From Komagataeibacter rhaeticus (GTDB lineage Bacteria; Pseudomonadota; Alphaproteobacteria; Acetobacterales; Acetobacteraceae), in contig NZ_NKTZ01000005.1 in assembly GCF_003207855.1 (NCBI RefSeq), positions 124,001-188,000 of the forward strand: a stretch of 64,000 bases of DNA, in the 5' to 3' direction. Shown here piece by piece: positions 1-8,942 of the stretch. The translations under genes and the position numbers were made by a program. Within the stretch, counting starts at the first letter, position 1, and every line of letters begins with the position of its first letter. The notes below the pieces were generated by a model. That model was not told the DNA's origin, did not search any database, and saw only the letters and a program-made list of their open reading frames with translations.

Positions 1-45
1 GAAAACGCCCTCAGGGCGGAATACCTGTCCGACCAGCCCGACTGA
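1..45 (+). CDS. C-terminal end of an upstream gene (partial)
   Basis: Only the last 14 codons (ending EYLSDQPD) and a TGA stop are visible; the gene begins left of the window. It is called because the frame is open from the first base and ends just upstream of another plus-strand gene. No function can be assigned. The frame may be chance, so confidence is limited. Confidence 0.4.
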   Translation, partial: ENALRAEYLSDQPD

Positions 46-88
46 GCGATGGGCGGGCCACGGCGCCGCCCGCCGCCTGCGTGCGTTC

Positions 89-1198
89 GTGCTGGCCATG
101 CTGGCCGGGACCTGCCCCCCCGGGCTGGCCCATGCGGCCACGCATGCCCGCCACGCCGCCGCACCCGCGCCACAGTCCCCGCCGCCACCCGCCATGCTGT
201 ACGGCCTGTCCGCGCCGTGCCTGAGCCATGTCATCACGGCCCCGCTGCAGACCAACAGCGGCAGCCCCCTTGTACCGGCCACGTTCAATGACACCACGGG
301 CCTTGCGTATCTGAGCGTGACCCAGGACCAGGTGGGCGTCTATGCCACAACGGAAAAGGAATTTCCCATCCAGTCCGTCGTCAGCATCCGCACCATAGCC
401 GGCATGGACACCACCTATACCACCGTGCTGCACAGCCTGCGCATAAGCAACGGCCTGGCCAGCGACGTGCCGGCGCTGGTCATCGGGGCCAGCATGCCCC
501 ATATCGGCACCCAGCCGGTACTGGGGGTGATCGGCTACGATGTGCTGAGCAATTACGACGTGCTGCTGGATTTTCAGGACCGGCGGATGGTCCTGTTCAT
601 GCCCGTCAGCACCCCGGCCTGCCCGCCGCTGCGTGACTGGCTGGGGGCGGACAGCATGGGTGTGCCCCTGCTGCCCGATTCGACAGGGCGCATGACCGGC
701 ATCGTCATGAAGGTGGGCGGGCAGGCGGTGCGGATGGAAATCGAGCCGGGGGCGGACATGTCCTCCCTGTCCCGACGGGACGCGAGGACACTGGGCCTGA
801 CCAGCGCCGTCCTGCACGATGACATGCATGTCCGCACCAATGCGGGAAGGATCCTCAACGGGCGGCGGCACCATTTTGACCATGTGACACTGGGCGCATG
901 GCAGGACCTGCCGCTGGACGTGAATGTGGAAAAGACAAGCTACAGCATCCTGGCCATGAACTTCCTGCGCCGCAGGCGCGTCTTGCTGGCCTTCCCGCAG
1001 GACATGCTGTTCCTGACCCCGCAGCAGGACGTGCCCAACGACCGGGGGCAGGCCACGCATGGCATCCTCAGCACCCGCACCGCCATTGCCCGCATGGTCG
1101 ACACACCGCCACCCGCGCCAGGGGCGGCAGACAGCCACACCGTGCTCCAGCCCGATACACCCGCATCCACGACAGGCACGCAGCCCGCTGCCCATTGA
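89..1198 (+). CDS. Exported double retropepsin-like (aspartyl protease fold) protein, probably inactive
   Basis: This 369-residue protein starts with a hydrophobic segment ending GLAHA, so it is likely secreted. Two halves resemble retropepsin-like domains. Each ends in the characteristic tail: GYDVLSNYDVLLDF (about 150-165) and MNFLRRRRVLLAF (about 287-300). The D-T-G catalytic loop is not seen in either half. In the second half the matching segment reads EIEPGADMSSLS, with Glu-Pro-Gly for Asp-Thr-Gly; in the first it reads AYLSVTQD. The fold call comes from family pattern and the loss of activity is inference. GTG at 89 is the first usable start; codons just before it (RRLRAF) would make a good signal-peptide n-region, so the true start may lie upstream inside the previous gene. 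Confidence 0.6.
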   Translation: MLAMLAGTCPPGLAHAATHARHAAAPAPQSPPPPAMLYGLSAPCLSHVITAPLQTNSGSPLVPATFNDTTGLAYLSVTQDQVGVYATTEKEFPIQSVVSIRTIAGMDTTYTTVLHSLRISNGLASDVPALVIGASMPHIGTQPVLGVIGYDVLSNYDVLLDFQDRRMVLFMPVSTPACPPLRDWLGADSMGVPLLPDSTGRMTGIVMKVGGQAVRMEIEPGADMSSLSRRDARTLGLTSAVLHDDMHVRTNAGRILNGRRHHFDHVTLGAWQDLPLDVNVEKTSYSILAMNFLRRRRVLLAFPQDMLFLTPQQDVPNDRGQATHGILSTRTAIARMVDTPPPAPGAADSHTVLQPDTPASTTGTQPAAH

Positions 1199-1225
1199 GC
1201 ACCTGAATACAAATTTGATAAAAAA

Positions 1226-1308
1226 CAGAAGTTTTTAGGGGCCGCCTTTTTCCAAAAAGGCGGCGGTCCCTGAAGCTGTCTGAAAAAAGCTTCACCAGAA
1301 ACTTCTTT
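1226..1308 (-). repeat. Double-hairpin intergenic repeat, copy 1 (inverted orientation)
   Basis: A perfect 11-bp stem at 1241-1264 (GCCGCCTTTTT, two-base loop, AAAAAGGCGGC) is followed by a weaker stem TGAAGCT...AGCTTCA at 1271-1294. The same two-hairpin layout recurs at 8852, 47228, 52434 and, truncated, at 63345. This copy fills the gap between two convergent genes. It could terminate transcription in both directions. Confidence 0.85.
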
Positions 1309-1321
1309 ATGGTTTCAGGGT

Positions 1322-3166
1322 CTATGCCAGCCCCACGGCCAGCAGCCGGTCCCGGTAGGGGCCGGGCACGCGCTCCAGTTCCGCCATGCTGCCCTGCTGG
1401 GCAATGTGGCCATGCTCCATCACCACAATCCGGTCGAACCCGCGCAGGGTGGACAGCCGGTGCGCCACCGCGATGACGGTGCGCCCCACCATCAGCAGTT
1501 CAAGGGCGGCATGCACATGGCGCTCGCTTTCCCCATCAAGCGCGCTTGTCGCCTCATCCAGTATCAGGATCGGCGCATTGCGCAGGAAGGCGCGTGCAAT
1601 GGCAAGGCGCTGGCGCTGGCCGCCGGACAGCATGACCCCCCGCTCCCCCACCACCGTATCGAACCCGCGAGGCATGGCGGCGATGAAACCGGCACAGCCC
1701 GCGGCCTCGGCCGCCGCCTGCACGGCCGCATCCGTCGCATCGGGACAGCCATAGCGGATATTTTCCAGCACCGAACGGCGCAGCAGGTACACATCCTGCG
1801 GCACCACCGCCATGCTGGCACGCAGGCTGGCCTCATCCAGTTCCAGGATGTTGACGCCATCAATCTCCACCGCCCCTTCCTGCACAAAACGCTGGCGCTG
1901 CAGCAGGGCCAGCACCGTGCTCTTGCCCGAACCCGATACCCCCACCAGCCCGACCCGGCTGCCTGCCGGAATGTCCAGATCAAAATGCGACAGGACGGGA
2001 CGGCCGCCGGGATAGGCGAACGTCACGTCGCGCAGCCTGACATGCCCCTGGCAATTGGTATGGTGCAGGCGCACCGTCTCGGGCACGCCGCTGCGCTCAT
2101 GCGCCACCAGCAGGTGGTCCAGCGTTTCCGCCAGGCGGGTGACGTGCTTCATCGCCTCCACCATGGAAAAGGCAAGGTCGCGCGTGCAGTTGAGGATCAG
2201 GAAGCCCAGCGTGGTCACCATCACCACATCGCCCGTGGTGGCCCTGTGCCATCGCCACAGCAGCACCGCCCACAGCAGCAGCCCCGTGGTCATCACGGCG
2301 GTGACGATGGAATGGATCATGCGCAGCTTTTCCATGTACCGCAGCGAGCGCGTGTGCAGCGCGGTCTCATCACCAATGCGTGCGCGCATGCGCCCGTGCT
2401 CGGCGCCGATCATGCCATAGGCGCGCACCAGCGGCAGGTTCTGCATGACGTCCAGCATCTCGCCATCCACCTCCGCCGCTTCCGCCGCGTAAGCCAGATG
2501 CAGCCCCTGCCCCCGCCCCGCCAGCCGGTATATCCCAAGCCCCAGCAGCACGGTCATGGCCACCAGCACCACCACCATGAGCGGGCTGACCGTGCCAAGC
2601 GTGGCAATGGCCAGCACCATGTTCAGGGCAGAGGGCAGCAGGTTCCACGCCGCCATGTTTTCCAGCGCCACCACGGCGGAAGCGGCGGCCGAGACACGGG
2701 CGGCCAGCGCACCGGACAGCCGGTCGGCAAAATAGGTGGCGGCATGCCCGGTCAGGTAGCGGAACAGATCCTGGCGCACATCGCTGCCCACGCGCACGAA
2801 CACGCCCGACGCCATCCACCCCGCCACGCGCCAGGCCGCGTTGTCACACATGATGGTCAGGCAGAACAGGATGATGGACACCCACACCGCCCGCATGTCC
2901 TGCCCGCCCTGCGTCATGCCGTTGACCAGATGGCGGATGATGGCGGACATGCCCACATTGCACGCAACCGCAATGGCGATGGCGGTGATGATGATGGCAT
3001 GCCAGCGCGCATGCAGCCGCACGTAATGCCCGATGAAGGCCAGCGGGCGATGGCGGTAGCGCTGCAGGATGGCCAGATCCGCATGCTCCGCCCCGGGCCG
3101 GAACGGGGTGGCGGCCGGGTCTGGCGGCGCTGTCGCGGCGGCCGGATTATTGACGGGTGTGGTCAT
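1322..3166 (-). CDS. ABC exporter, fused permease and ATPase (MsbA/multidrug type)
   Basis: This 614-residue protein joins an exporter-type transmembrane domain (about residues 50-340) to a nucleotide-binding domain. The NBD shows Walker A GVSGSGKST, signature LSGGQRQRLAIARAF, Walker B ILILDEATSALD and the H-loop AVAHRLST. One half-transporter of this type works as an inner-membrane homodimer that exports lipids, peptides or drugs. Substrate cannot be read from sequence, and no adaptor or outer-membrane partner is adjacent. It is convergent with the retropepsin-like gene across repeat copy 1, and its start faces a divergent small ORF. Confidence 0.92.
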   Translation of the reverse strand: MTTPVNNPAAATAPPDPAATPFRPGAEHADLAILQRYRHRPLAFIGHYVRLHARWHAIIITAIAIAVACNVGMSAIIRHLVNGMTQGGQDMRAVWVSIILFCLTIMCDNAAWRVAGWMASGVFVRVGSDVRQDLFRYLTGHAATYFADRLSGALAARVSAAASAVVALENMAAWNLLPSALNMVLAIATLGTVSPLMVVVLVAMTVLLGLGIYRLAGRGQGLHLAYAAEAAEVDGEMLDVMQNLPLVRAYGMIGAEHGRMRARIGDETALHTRSLRYMEKLRMIHSIVTAVMTTGLLLWAVLLWRWHRATTGDVVMVTTLGFLILNCTRDLAFSMVEAMKHVTRLAETLDHLLVAHERSGVPETVRLHHTNCQGHVRLRDVTFAYPGGRPVLSHFDLDIPAGSRVGLVGVSGSGKSTVLALLQRQRFVQEGAVEIDGVNILELDEASLRASMAVVPQDVYLLRRSVLENIRYGCPDATDAAVQAAAEAAGCAGFIAAMPRGFDTVVGERGVMLSGGQRQRLAIARAFLRNAPILILDEATSALDGESERHVHAALELLMVGRTVIAVAHRLSTLRGFDRIVVMEHGHIAQQGSMAELERVPGPYRDRLLAVGLA

Positions 3167-3242
3167 GTAATGGTGCTGCCCCTGTGCATGGCGGGCGGTA
3201 AGGTCCGCAGTTCTGCCGCATTTCGCCCGGTATCATGCCTGC

Positions 3243-3350
3243 ATGACGGACGCACCCCTCTCCCGCCTGGCGGGACGCATCACCTTCGTATCGCTACTGA
3301 TCGTGTGGCTGGCCATCATGGCGCATGACCCCGTCCACCTGCCCTTCTGA
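3243..3350 (+). CDS. Possible 35-residue single-pass membrane peptide
   Basis: An ATG frame encodes a peptide with a basic N-terminal part (PLSRLAGR) and one hydrophobic stretch (ITFVSLLIVWLAIMA), a typical small membrane protein layout. It sits in the gap between the divergent ABC exporter start and the 3' end of the DUF763 gene, overlapping the latter antisense by 57 bp. There is no convincing Shine-Dalgarno sequence, so it may be spurious. Confidence 0.3.
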   Translation: MTDAPLSRLAGRITFVSLLIVWLAIMAHDPVHLPF

Positions 3351-4592
3351 AACCCGCCGCGGCGGCGGGGGTTCATGGCCGAATACCGACCGGCCGCCAT
3401 ATTCATGCGAGCGGTCGTATTCTTCCGCCATGATGGCGGAAAAGGACGGTCCCGTCGCCTCACGCTCCAGCCGCCTTGTGGCGCGGTCCAGCCTGCGGAT
3501 GGCATCCAGCCGTTCCTCACGCCCCAGCCGGGCGGCCGAGACCGCCGCCTTCATGACCGACAGCGTGCGGTCATACACCGCCACCGGCACGGGATAGGGG
3601 TGCCGGTCCTTGCCACCATGGGCAAGGGAGAAGCGCGCCGGGTCGGAAAAGCGGCAGGGCGCGCCGTGCACCACCTCGGCCACCAGCGCCAGGGCGCGCA
3701 CGGTCCGCGCCCCCACGCCGGGCACGCGCAGCAGGTCGGCAAAATCGCGTGGTCCCGCCTCGGCCGCCGCCGCCAGCGCGCCATGCAGGCGGCGCATGTT
3801 CACATCCACGGGCCTTACGTCATGATGGGCGGGCAGGAACAGGTGCGGCAGGTTCCCCTGCGCGGGCGCGGGGGGTACCCGGCCCTCGATCCGCGTGACC
3901 TCGCGGGTCAGCCCGTCTGGCCCCATGGCATGCAGCAGGTCCAGCTGCCCCCGGCGCGACGGGGCCGCGCGCCGGTCCGTCAGGTTCACGATCGCGTCCT
4001 GCGCCATGCGCCCCTCGATGGCCGCATGCGGGGCATCGACAAAACTCTCCAGCCCTTCGGAAAGCCAGTGATAGCGTCGCGCCATGCGCCGGCCCGTATG
4101 CATGCCCTGCTGGATGACCGTCCACCTGCCATCCGCCGCCACCACGAAGCCATGCAGGTACAGGTCGAATCCGTCCTGCACGGCGGCACTGTCCACCTTG
4201 GCCACCATGCGGCTGGTCGCCACCAGCGGTGTAGCATCGAGTCCGGTCCTGTCCCCCACCACCCGCAGTTCATCAGGCGTGCGGCGGGAATGGCGGCCCC
4301 GCCCGCCACACACATACAGCCCCAGTTCGCCCGATAACGGGGCCAGCCCGCGCTTGAGTGCCCCGATCACCGATGTGGTCATGCCTGATGAATGCCAGTC
4401 CATGCCCATCACCGCGCCAAAGGACTGGAACCAGAACGGATGGGCCAGGCGGCGCAGGAATTCGTCACGCCCGTAATGATGGATGACCGCCTGCGCGATC
4501 ACACCCCCCAGCCGGGCCATGCGCTGGCCCAGCCACGCTGGCACACGCCCGGTATGGAGGGGCAGGTCGGCAGCGCCCGCGCGTCGGGTCAT
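3294..4592 (-). CDS. DUF763 family protein
   Basis: The 432-residue product matches the DUF763 pattern: an N-terminal block with TRRAGAADLPLHTGRVPAWL, a central segment FGAVMGMDWHSSGMTTS and ALKRGL, and a helix-hairpin-helix-like stretch VPGVGARTVRALALV near residue 290. The helix-hairpin-helix suggests nucleic-acid contact, but the family has no firmly established function. It lies 48 bp downstream of mntR on the same strand, so cotranscription with the peroxiredoxin and mntR genes is plausible. Confidence 0.85.
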   Translation of the reverse strand: MTRRAGAADLPLHTGRVPAWLGQRMARLGGVIAQAVIHHYGRDEFLRRLAHPFWFQSFGAVMGMDWHSSGMTTSVIGALKRGLAPLSGELGLYVCGGRGRHSRRTPDELRVVGDRTGLDATPLVATSRMVAKVDSAAVQDGFDLYLHGFVVAADGRWTVIQQGMHTGRRMARRYHWLSEGLESFVDAPHAAIEGRMAQDAIVNLTDRRAAPSRRGQLDLLHAMGPDGLTREVTRIEGRVPPAPAQGNLPHLFLPAHHDVRPVDVNMRRLHGALAAAAEAGPRDFADLLRVPGVGARTVRALALVAEVVHGAPCRFSDPARFSLAHGGKDRHPYPVPVAVYDRTLSVMKAAVSAARLGREERLDAIRRLDRATRRLEREATGPSFSAIMAEEYDRSHEYGGRSVFGHEPPPPRRVSEGQVDGVMRHDGQPHDQ

Positions 4593-4640
4593 GGGGTTCC
4601 TTTCGGTGGGGGCGTGTCCCGCCCCTTCCGGCGGGCGGGG

Positions 4641-5147
4641 TCAGTCGTGACGGGATTCCGCCGCCCGCATGAAGGCGGCCAGTCCCACATCCAGCGCGCG
4701 ACGGAGTGCCGCCAGCGTCTCCTTGCCCACATAATGCTCCATCCCCTCGGCATCGACCCGCGCGCTGGCCTCGCTCACGCCCAGCGCGCGCAGGAACTGC
4801 TCGACCAGCAGATGGCGCTCCCGGCTCTCGCGCGCCATGTCATGCCCGGCACCGGTCAGGAAGATACCACGATAGCGACGGCGCGTGACCAGTCCTTCCG
4901 CCTCCAGCCGCACCAGCATCTTGGCCACCGTGGGCTGCGATACGCCAAGGCGCGCGGCAATATCGACCTGACGCGCCTCCTGCCCGTCATTGAGCAGGTC
5001 ATCGATCAGTTCGACATAATCCTCGACCAGCGCCGTCTTGCGCGCCAGACGGGCCTGACGGAACCCGGCGGACTGCATGTCCGCGTCCACCATGGTCTGC
5101 CCGGGCATGCCACGGCCCCCATCCGGGACGGGCTTAGGGTCGGGCAT
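4641..5147 (-). CDS. mntR: Manganese-responsive transcriptional regulator MntR (DtxR family)
   Basis: The 168-residue protein carries the MntR block ALVEDYVELIDDLL, then a winged helix-turn-helix (ARQVDIAARLGVSQPTVAKM) and the wing YRGIFLTGAG, followed by a dimerisation/metal-binding half with conserved Glu and His (RERHLLVEQFL, GMEHYV). MntR proteins bind Mn(II) and repress Mn uptake genes. No mntH lies in the window. The gene follows the peroxiredoxin gene by 29 bp, which links manganese sensing with peroxide defence. The N-terminal 30 residues are not conserved, so translation could begin at a later ATG. Confidence 0.88.
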   Translation of the reverse strand: MPDPKPVPDGGRGMPGQTMVDADMQSAGFRQARLARKTALVEDYVELIDDLLNDGQEARQVDIAARLGVSQPTVAKMLVRLEAEGLVTRRRYRGIFLTGAGHDMARESRERHLLVEQFLRALGVSEASARVDAEGMEHYVGKETLAALRRALDVGLAAFMRAAESRHD

Positions 5148-5176
5148 GCTGCGTACTCCCGCTGGCAGGCATGGCG

Positions 5177-5848
5177 CTAACGCGTACGGTCCGTATCGGG
5201 CATCGTGTCATAGAACCAGCATGGGCCGGTCACCTTGCGCATGGCGGCCTGCGTGGTGGGCACGGGCCTGACCACGTCGCAGCCCGGTGTCCAGCCTTCC
5301 GGTGTCATGACGGTATTGCCGTCGCTGCGGCGCAGGGCCTCGACCAGGCGGAGCAGTTCCTCCACCGACCGGCCAACCGACATCGGATACCATACCAGCG
5401 CACGGATCACGCCCACCGGGTCAATCACGTAACTGGCGCGGACCGTGGCGCTGTTCTGCGCGGTCTGGTCCAGCATGCCATAGGCGCGGCAGACCGCCAT
5501 GGAAGGGTCCTCCACCAGCGGGAACGGGATCTCGACGCCAAAACGCTCCTGTATCGTCTCCAGCCACGCCAGATGGGCGTACAGACTGTCAACCGACAGG
5601 CCCAGCAGGGCGCAGTCCAGCTTTTCAAAACGATCGACCGCCTTGGCCAGCGCCATGAACTCGCTGGTGCAGACGGGCGTGAAATCAGCCGGGTGCGAGA
5701 AAAACAGAAGCCAGCGCCCGCGGAAATCCGACAGGCGCATTTCGCCCTTCGTGGTACGGGCCACGAAATCCGGCGCCACGTCGCCAATACGCAACGGACG
5801 CGCCGCAACCATACCGGCGTCCGTGGATATGCTGCCCTCAGTATTCAT
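5177..5848 (-). CDS. 1-Cys peroxiredoxin (Prx6-type)
   Basis: The 223-residue product has the peroxiredoxin active site PADFTPVCTSEF with the peroxidatic Cys, preceded by GDVAPDF and LFFSH, and the long C-terminal extension of Prx6 enzymes (PEGWTPGCDVV, then CWFYDT). It reduces H2O2 and organic peroxides in the cytosol. ATG at 5848 is chosen because it has an AGGGCAG-like ribosome site; an upstream TTG adds 12 unsupported residues. It is divergent from the persulfide dioxygenase-like gene and upstream of mntR. Confidence 0.9.
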   Translation of the reverse strand: MNTEGSISTDAGMVAARPLRIGDVAPDFVARTTKGEMRLSDFRGRWLLFFSHPADFTPVCTSEFMALAKAVDRFEKLDCALLGLSVDSLYAHLAWLETIQERFGVEIPFPLVEDPSMAVCRAYGMLDQTAQNSATVRASYVIDPVGVIRALVWYPMSVGRSVEELLRLVEALRRSDGNTVMTPEGWTPGCDVVRPVPTTQAAMRKVTGPCWFYDTMPDTDRTR

Positions 5849-5938
5849 TCTCTGCCCTTTTGCATCTGCCGCGCCTTGACGCAACCCATCTCATAACATA
5901 CATTTATTATGTAATTCACAAACTATGGAAAATATTCC
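5849..5938. promoter_or_regulatory. Divergent promoter region with two inverted repeats
   Basis: This 90-bp AT-rich gap separates the peroxiredoxin gene (minus) from the MBL/SQR genes (plus). It holds ACATA-(7 bp)-TATGT at 5896-5912 and a perfect ATGGAA-AATA-TTCCAT at 5925-5940 that runs into the start codon of the MBL gene. Such sites fit repressor binding, for example by an ArsR-type sulfide sensor, but no such regulator gene is in the window. Confidence 0.45.
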
Positions 5939-6862
5939 ATGCCAGACCCTGCCATCCAGGCCGCCACGCGCCAGATCATCACATGCCGTGAAACAGGCAG
6001 GGTGCCTGTTGTCAGGACGTTTTTCGACACCCCGACCTTTACCGCCACCCATGTCGTGCAGGACCCGGCCACACGCGCCTGCGCGGTGGTGGACAGCGTG
6101 ATGGACTACGACCCCGCATCGGGCAAAACCGACCATGCCATGGCGCAGGAGGTGGCGGACTACGTCACGGCCGGAAAGCTGAAGGTGGAATGGCTGCTGG
6201 AAACGCATGTCCACGCCGACCATCTGTCCGCCGCCCCCTGGCTGCAGGAACGGCTGGGCGGGCGGCTGGCCATCGGGGCGGACATCCTTCGCGTGCAGGA
6301 CATCTTCGGCAGGCTGTTCAATGCCGGAACGCGCTTCGCGCGCGACGGCTCGCAGTTCGACCACCTGTTCCATGATGGCGAGACCTTCACACTTGGCACC
6401 CTGCCCGCCATCGCCCTGCATGTGCCCGGCCACACCCCGGCGGACATGGCCTATGTGATCGGGGATGCCGCCTTTATCGGCGATACGCTGTTCATGCCCG
6501 ATTACGGCACGGCACGGGCCGATTTTCCCGGCGGGAATGCACGCACGCTGTACCGCTCCATCCGCAGGCTGCTGTCCCTGCCGGACGAGACGCGGGTCTT
6601 CCTGTGCCACGATTACAAGGCCCCGGGGCGCGATACCTATGCGTGGGAAACCACCATCGGCGCGGAACGGGCCCACAATGTCCACGTTCATGACGGTGTG
6701 GATGAAGAAACATTCGTCACGATGCGCACCACGCGCGATGCCACGCTGTCGCTACCCAACCTGATCATGCCATCCGTGCAGGTCAACATGCGGGGCGGCC
6801 ATCTGCCCGAGCCGGAAGACAATGGTGTAAGCTACATCAAGATACCGGTCAGCGGTTCCTGA
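5939..6862 (+). CDS. MBL-fold hydrolase, persulfide dioxygenase-like (ETHE1/Blh type)
   Basis: The 307-residue protein shows the metallo-beta-lactamase ligand motif THVHADHL (about residues 87-94), a second His in VPGHTPADM, an Asp in GDTLFMPDYGTARADFPGG and a last His in FLCHDY. The DYGTARADFPGG segment and overall length fit the ETHE1/Blh persulfide dioxygenase group, which oxidise glutathione persulfide to sulfite with one Fe(II). The SQR-like gene begins 55 bp downstream, which supports a role in sulfide oxidation. A generic glyoxalase II-like function is the alternative. Confidence 0.85.
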   Translation: MPDPAIQAATRQIITCRETGRVPVVRTFFDTPTFTATHVVQDPATRACAVVDSVMDYDPASGKTDHAMAQEVADYVTAGKLKVEWLLETHVHADHLSAAPWLQERLGGRLAIGADILRVQDIFGRLFNAGTRFARDGSQFDHLFHDGETFTLGTLPAIALHVPGHTPADMAYVIGDAAFIGDTLFMPDYGTARADFPGGNARTLYRSIRRLLSLPDETRVFLCHDYKAPGRDTYAWETTIGAERAHNVHVHDGVDEETFVTMRTTRDATLSLPNLIMPSVQVNMRGGHLPEPEDNGVSYIKIPVSGS

Positions 6863-6917
6863 CAGACCCCGTGCCCTGTCCCGCTTTCATTTCCTACTGT
6901 GCTTATGGAGACCATTC

Positions 6918-8204
<1,287 letters not shown>

Positions 8205-8259
8205 GCGGGACGCGAACCGGCACGGGACATGGCCGCGCGGGGTGGACCTCCGCGCGGCC

Positions 8260-8838
8260 ATGCGTATGAATACGGGCATGGATACCAAGCCGCCTTCCAC
8301 CCACCATGTGGGGTCCTCGCGTCCGCTTCGGCTGGCCGGTGATGTTGTCAGCCACGCCATCTATGGCGGCCCCGGCAAATGCTACCGCTATGCCCTGACG
8401 CGGACGTGGGATGCCACACGTCCCGCCGTGATGTGGCTCATGATGAACCCGTCCGTCGCCACGGAAGAGGGCGATGACCGCACCGTAGCCAAGTGCCAGC
8501 GTTATGCCCGCGAATGGGGCTATGGTACGCTGCTTGTGGGCAATACCTTCGCCTATCGCTGCACCGACCAGAAGCGCCTGACCGAGGTGCCCGATCCGGT
8601 CGGCCCCGAAAATGACAGCAACCTGCTGGCCATGGCGCGCAGGGCCGACCTGGTGGTGGCGGCCTATGGCTCGCCCCAGATAAAAAGCCTGCTGCCGCGT
8701 GGGCCGGAGGTGGTCCGCATGCTGCAGCAGCACGGGATTACCGTCAGCGCCATGCGCCTGAGCAGCAGGTCGGGCCGGCCCGAGCATCCGCTTTACCTGC
8801 CGGCCACGCTGCGGCCCACGCCGCTGCCCCCGCTCTGA
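8260..8838 (+). CDS. DUF1643 domain protein
   Basis: The roughly 192-residue protein matches the DUF1643 pattern: CYRYALTRTWD, VMWLMMNPSVA, DDRTVAKCQRYAREWGYG and VGNTFAYRCTDQ. The family is widespread and uncharacterised, often near mobile or nucleic-acid genes. Several in-frame ATGs (8260, 8266, 8278) compete and none has a clear ribosome site, so the start is approximate. It ends beside repeat copy 2, convergent with dinB. Confidence 0.82.
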   Translation: MRMNTGMDTKPPSTHHVGSSRPLRLAGDVVSHAIYGGPGKCYRYALTRTWDATRPAVMWLMMNPSVATEEGDDRTVAKCQRYAREWGYGTLLVGNTFAYRCTDQKRLTEVPDPVGPENDSNLLAMARRADLVVAAYGSPQIKSLLPRGPEVVRMLQQHGITVSAMRLSSRSGRPEHPLYLPATLRPTPLPPL

Positions 8839-8851
8839 CCCGGAAACCATG

Positions 8852-8936
8852 CAGAAGTCTTTGAGTGCAGCTTTTTTCAGAAAGCTGCAAAGACCGCCGC
8901 CTTTTTGAAAAAAGGCGGCACCCAGAAACTTTTACC
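8852..8936 (+). repeat. Double-hairpin intergenic repeat, copy 2
   Basis: Stem 1 is TGCAGCTTT...AAAGCTGCA (8866-8889). Stem 2 is GCCGCCTTTTT...AAAAAGGCGGC (8896-8919), followed by ACCCAGAAACTTTT. It fills the gap between the convergent DUF1643 and dinB genes. Relative to copies 1 and 4, stem 1 has a C:G pair where they have A:T, a compensatory change. Confidence 0.88.
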
Positions 8937-8942
8937 ATTCCT

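Noticed and set aside
1406-3328. A 640-residue plus-strand frame antisense to the ABC exporter
   Set aside because: It is His/Arg/Gln-rich without domains, and the minus-strand exporter has all ABC motifs.
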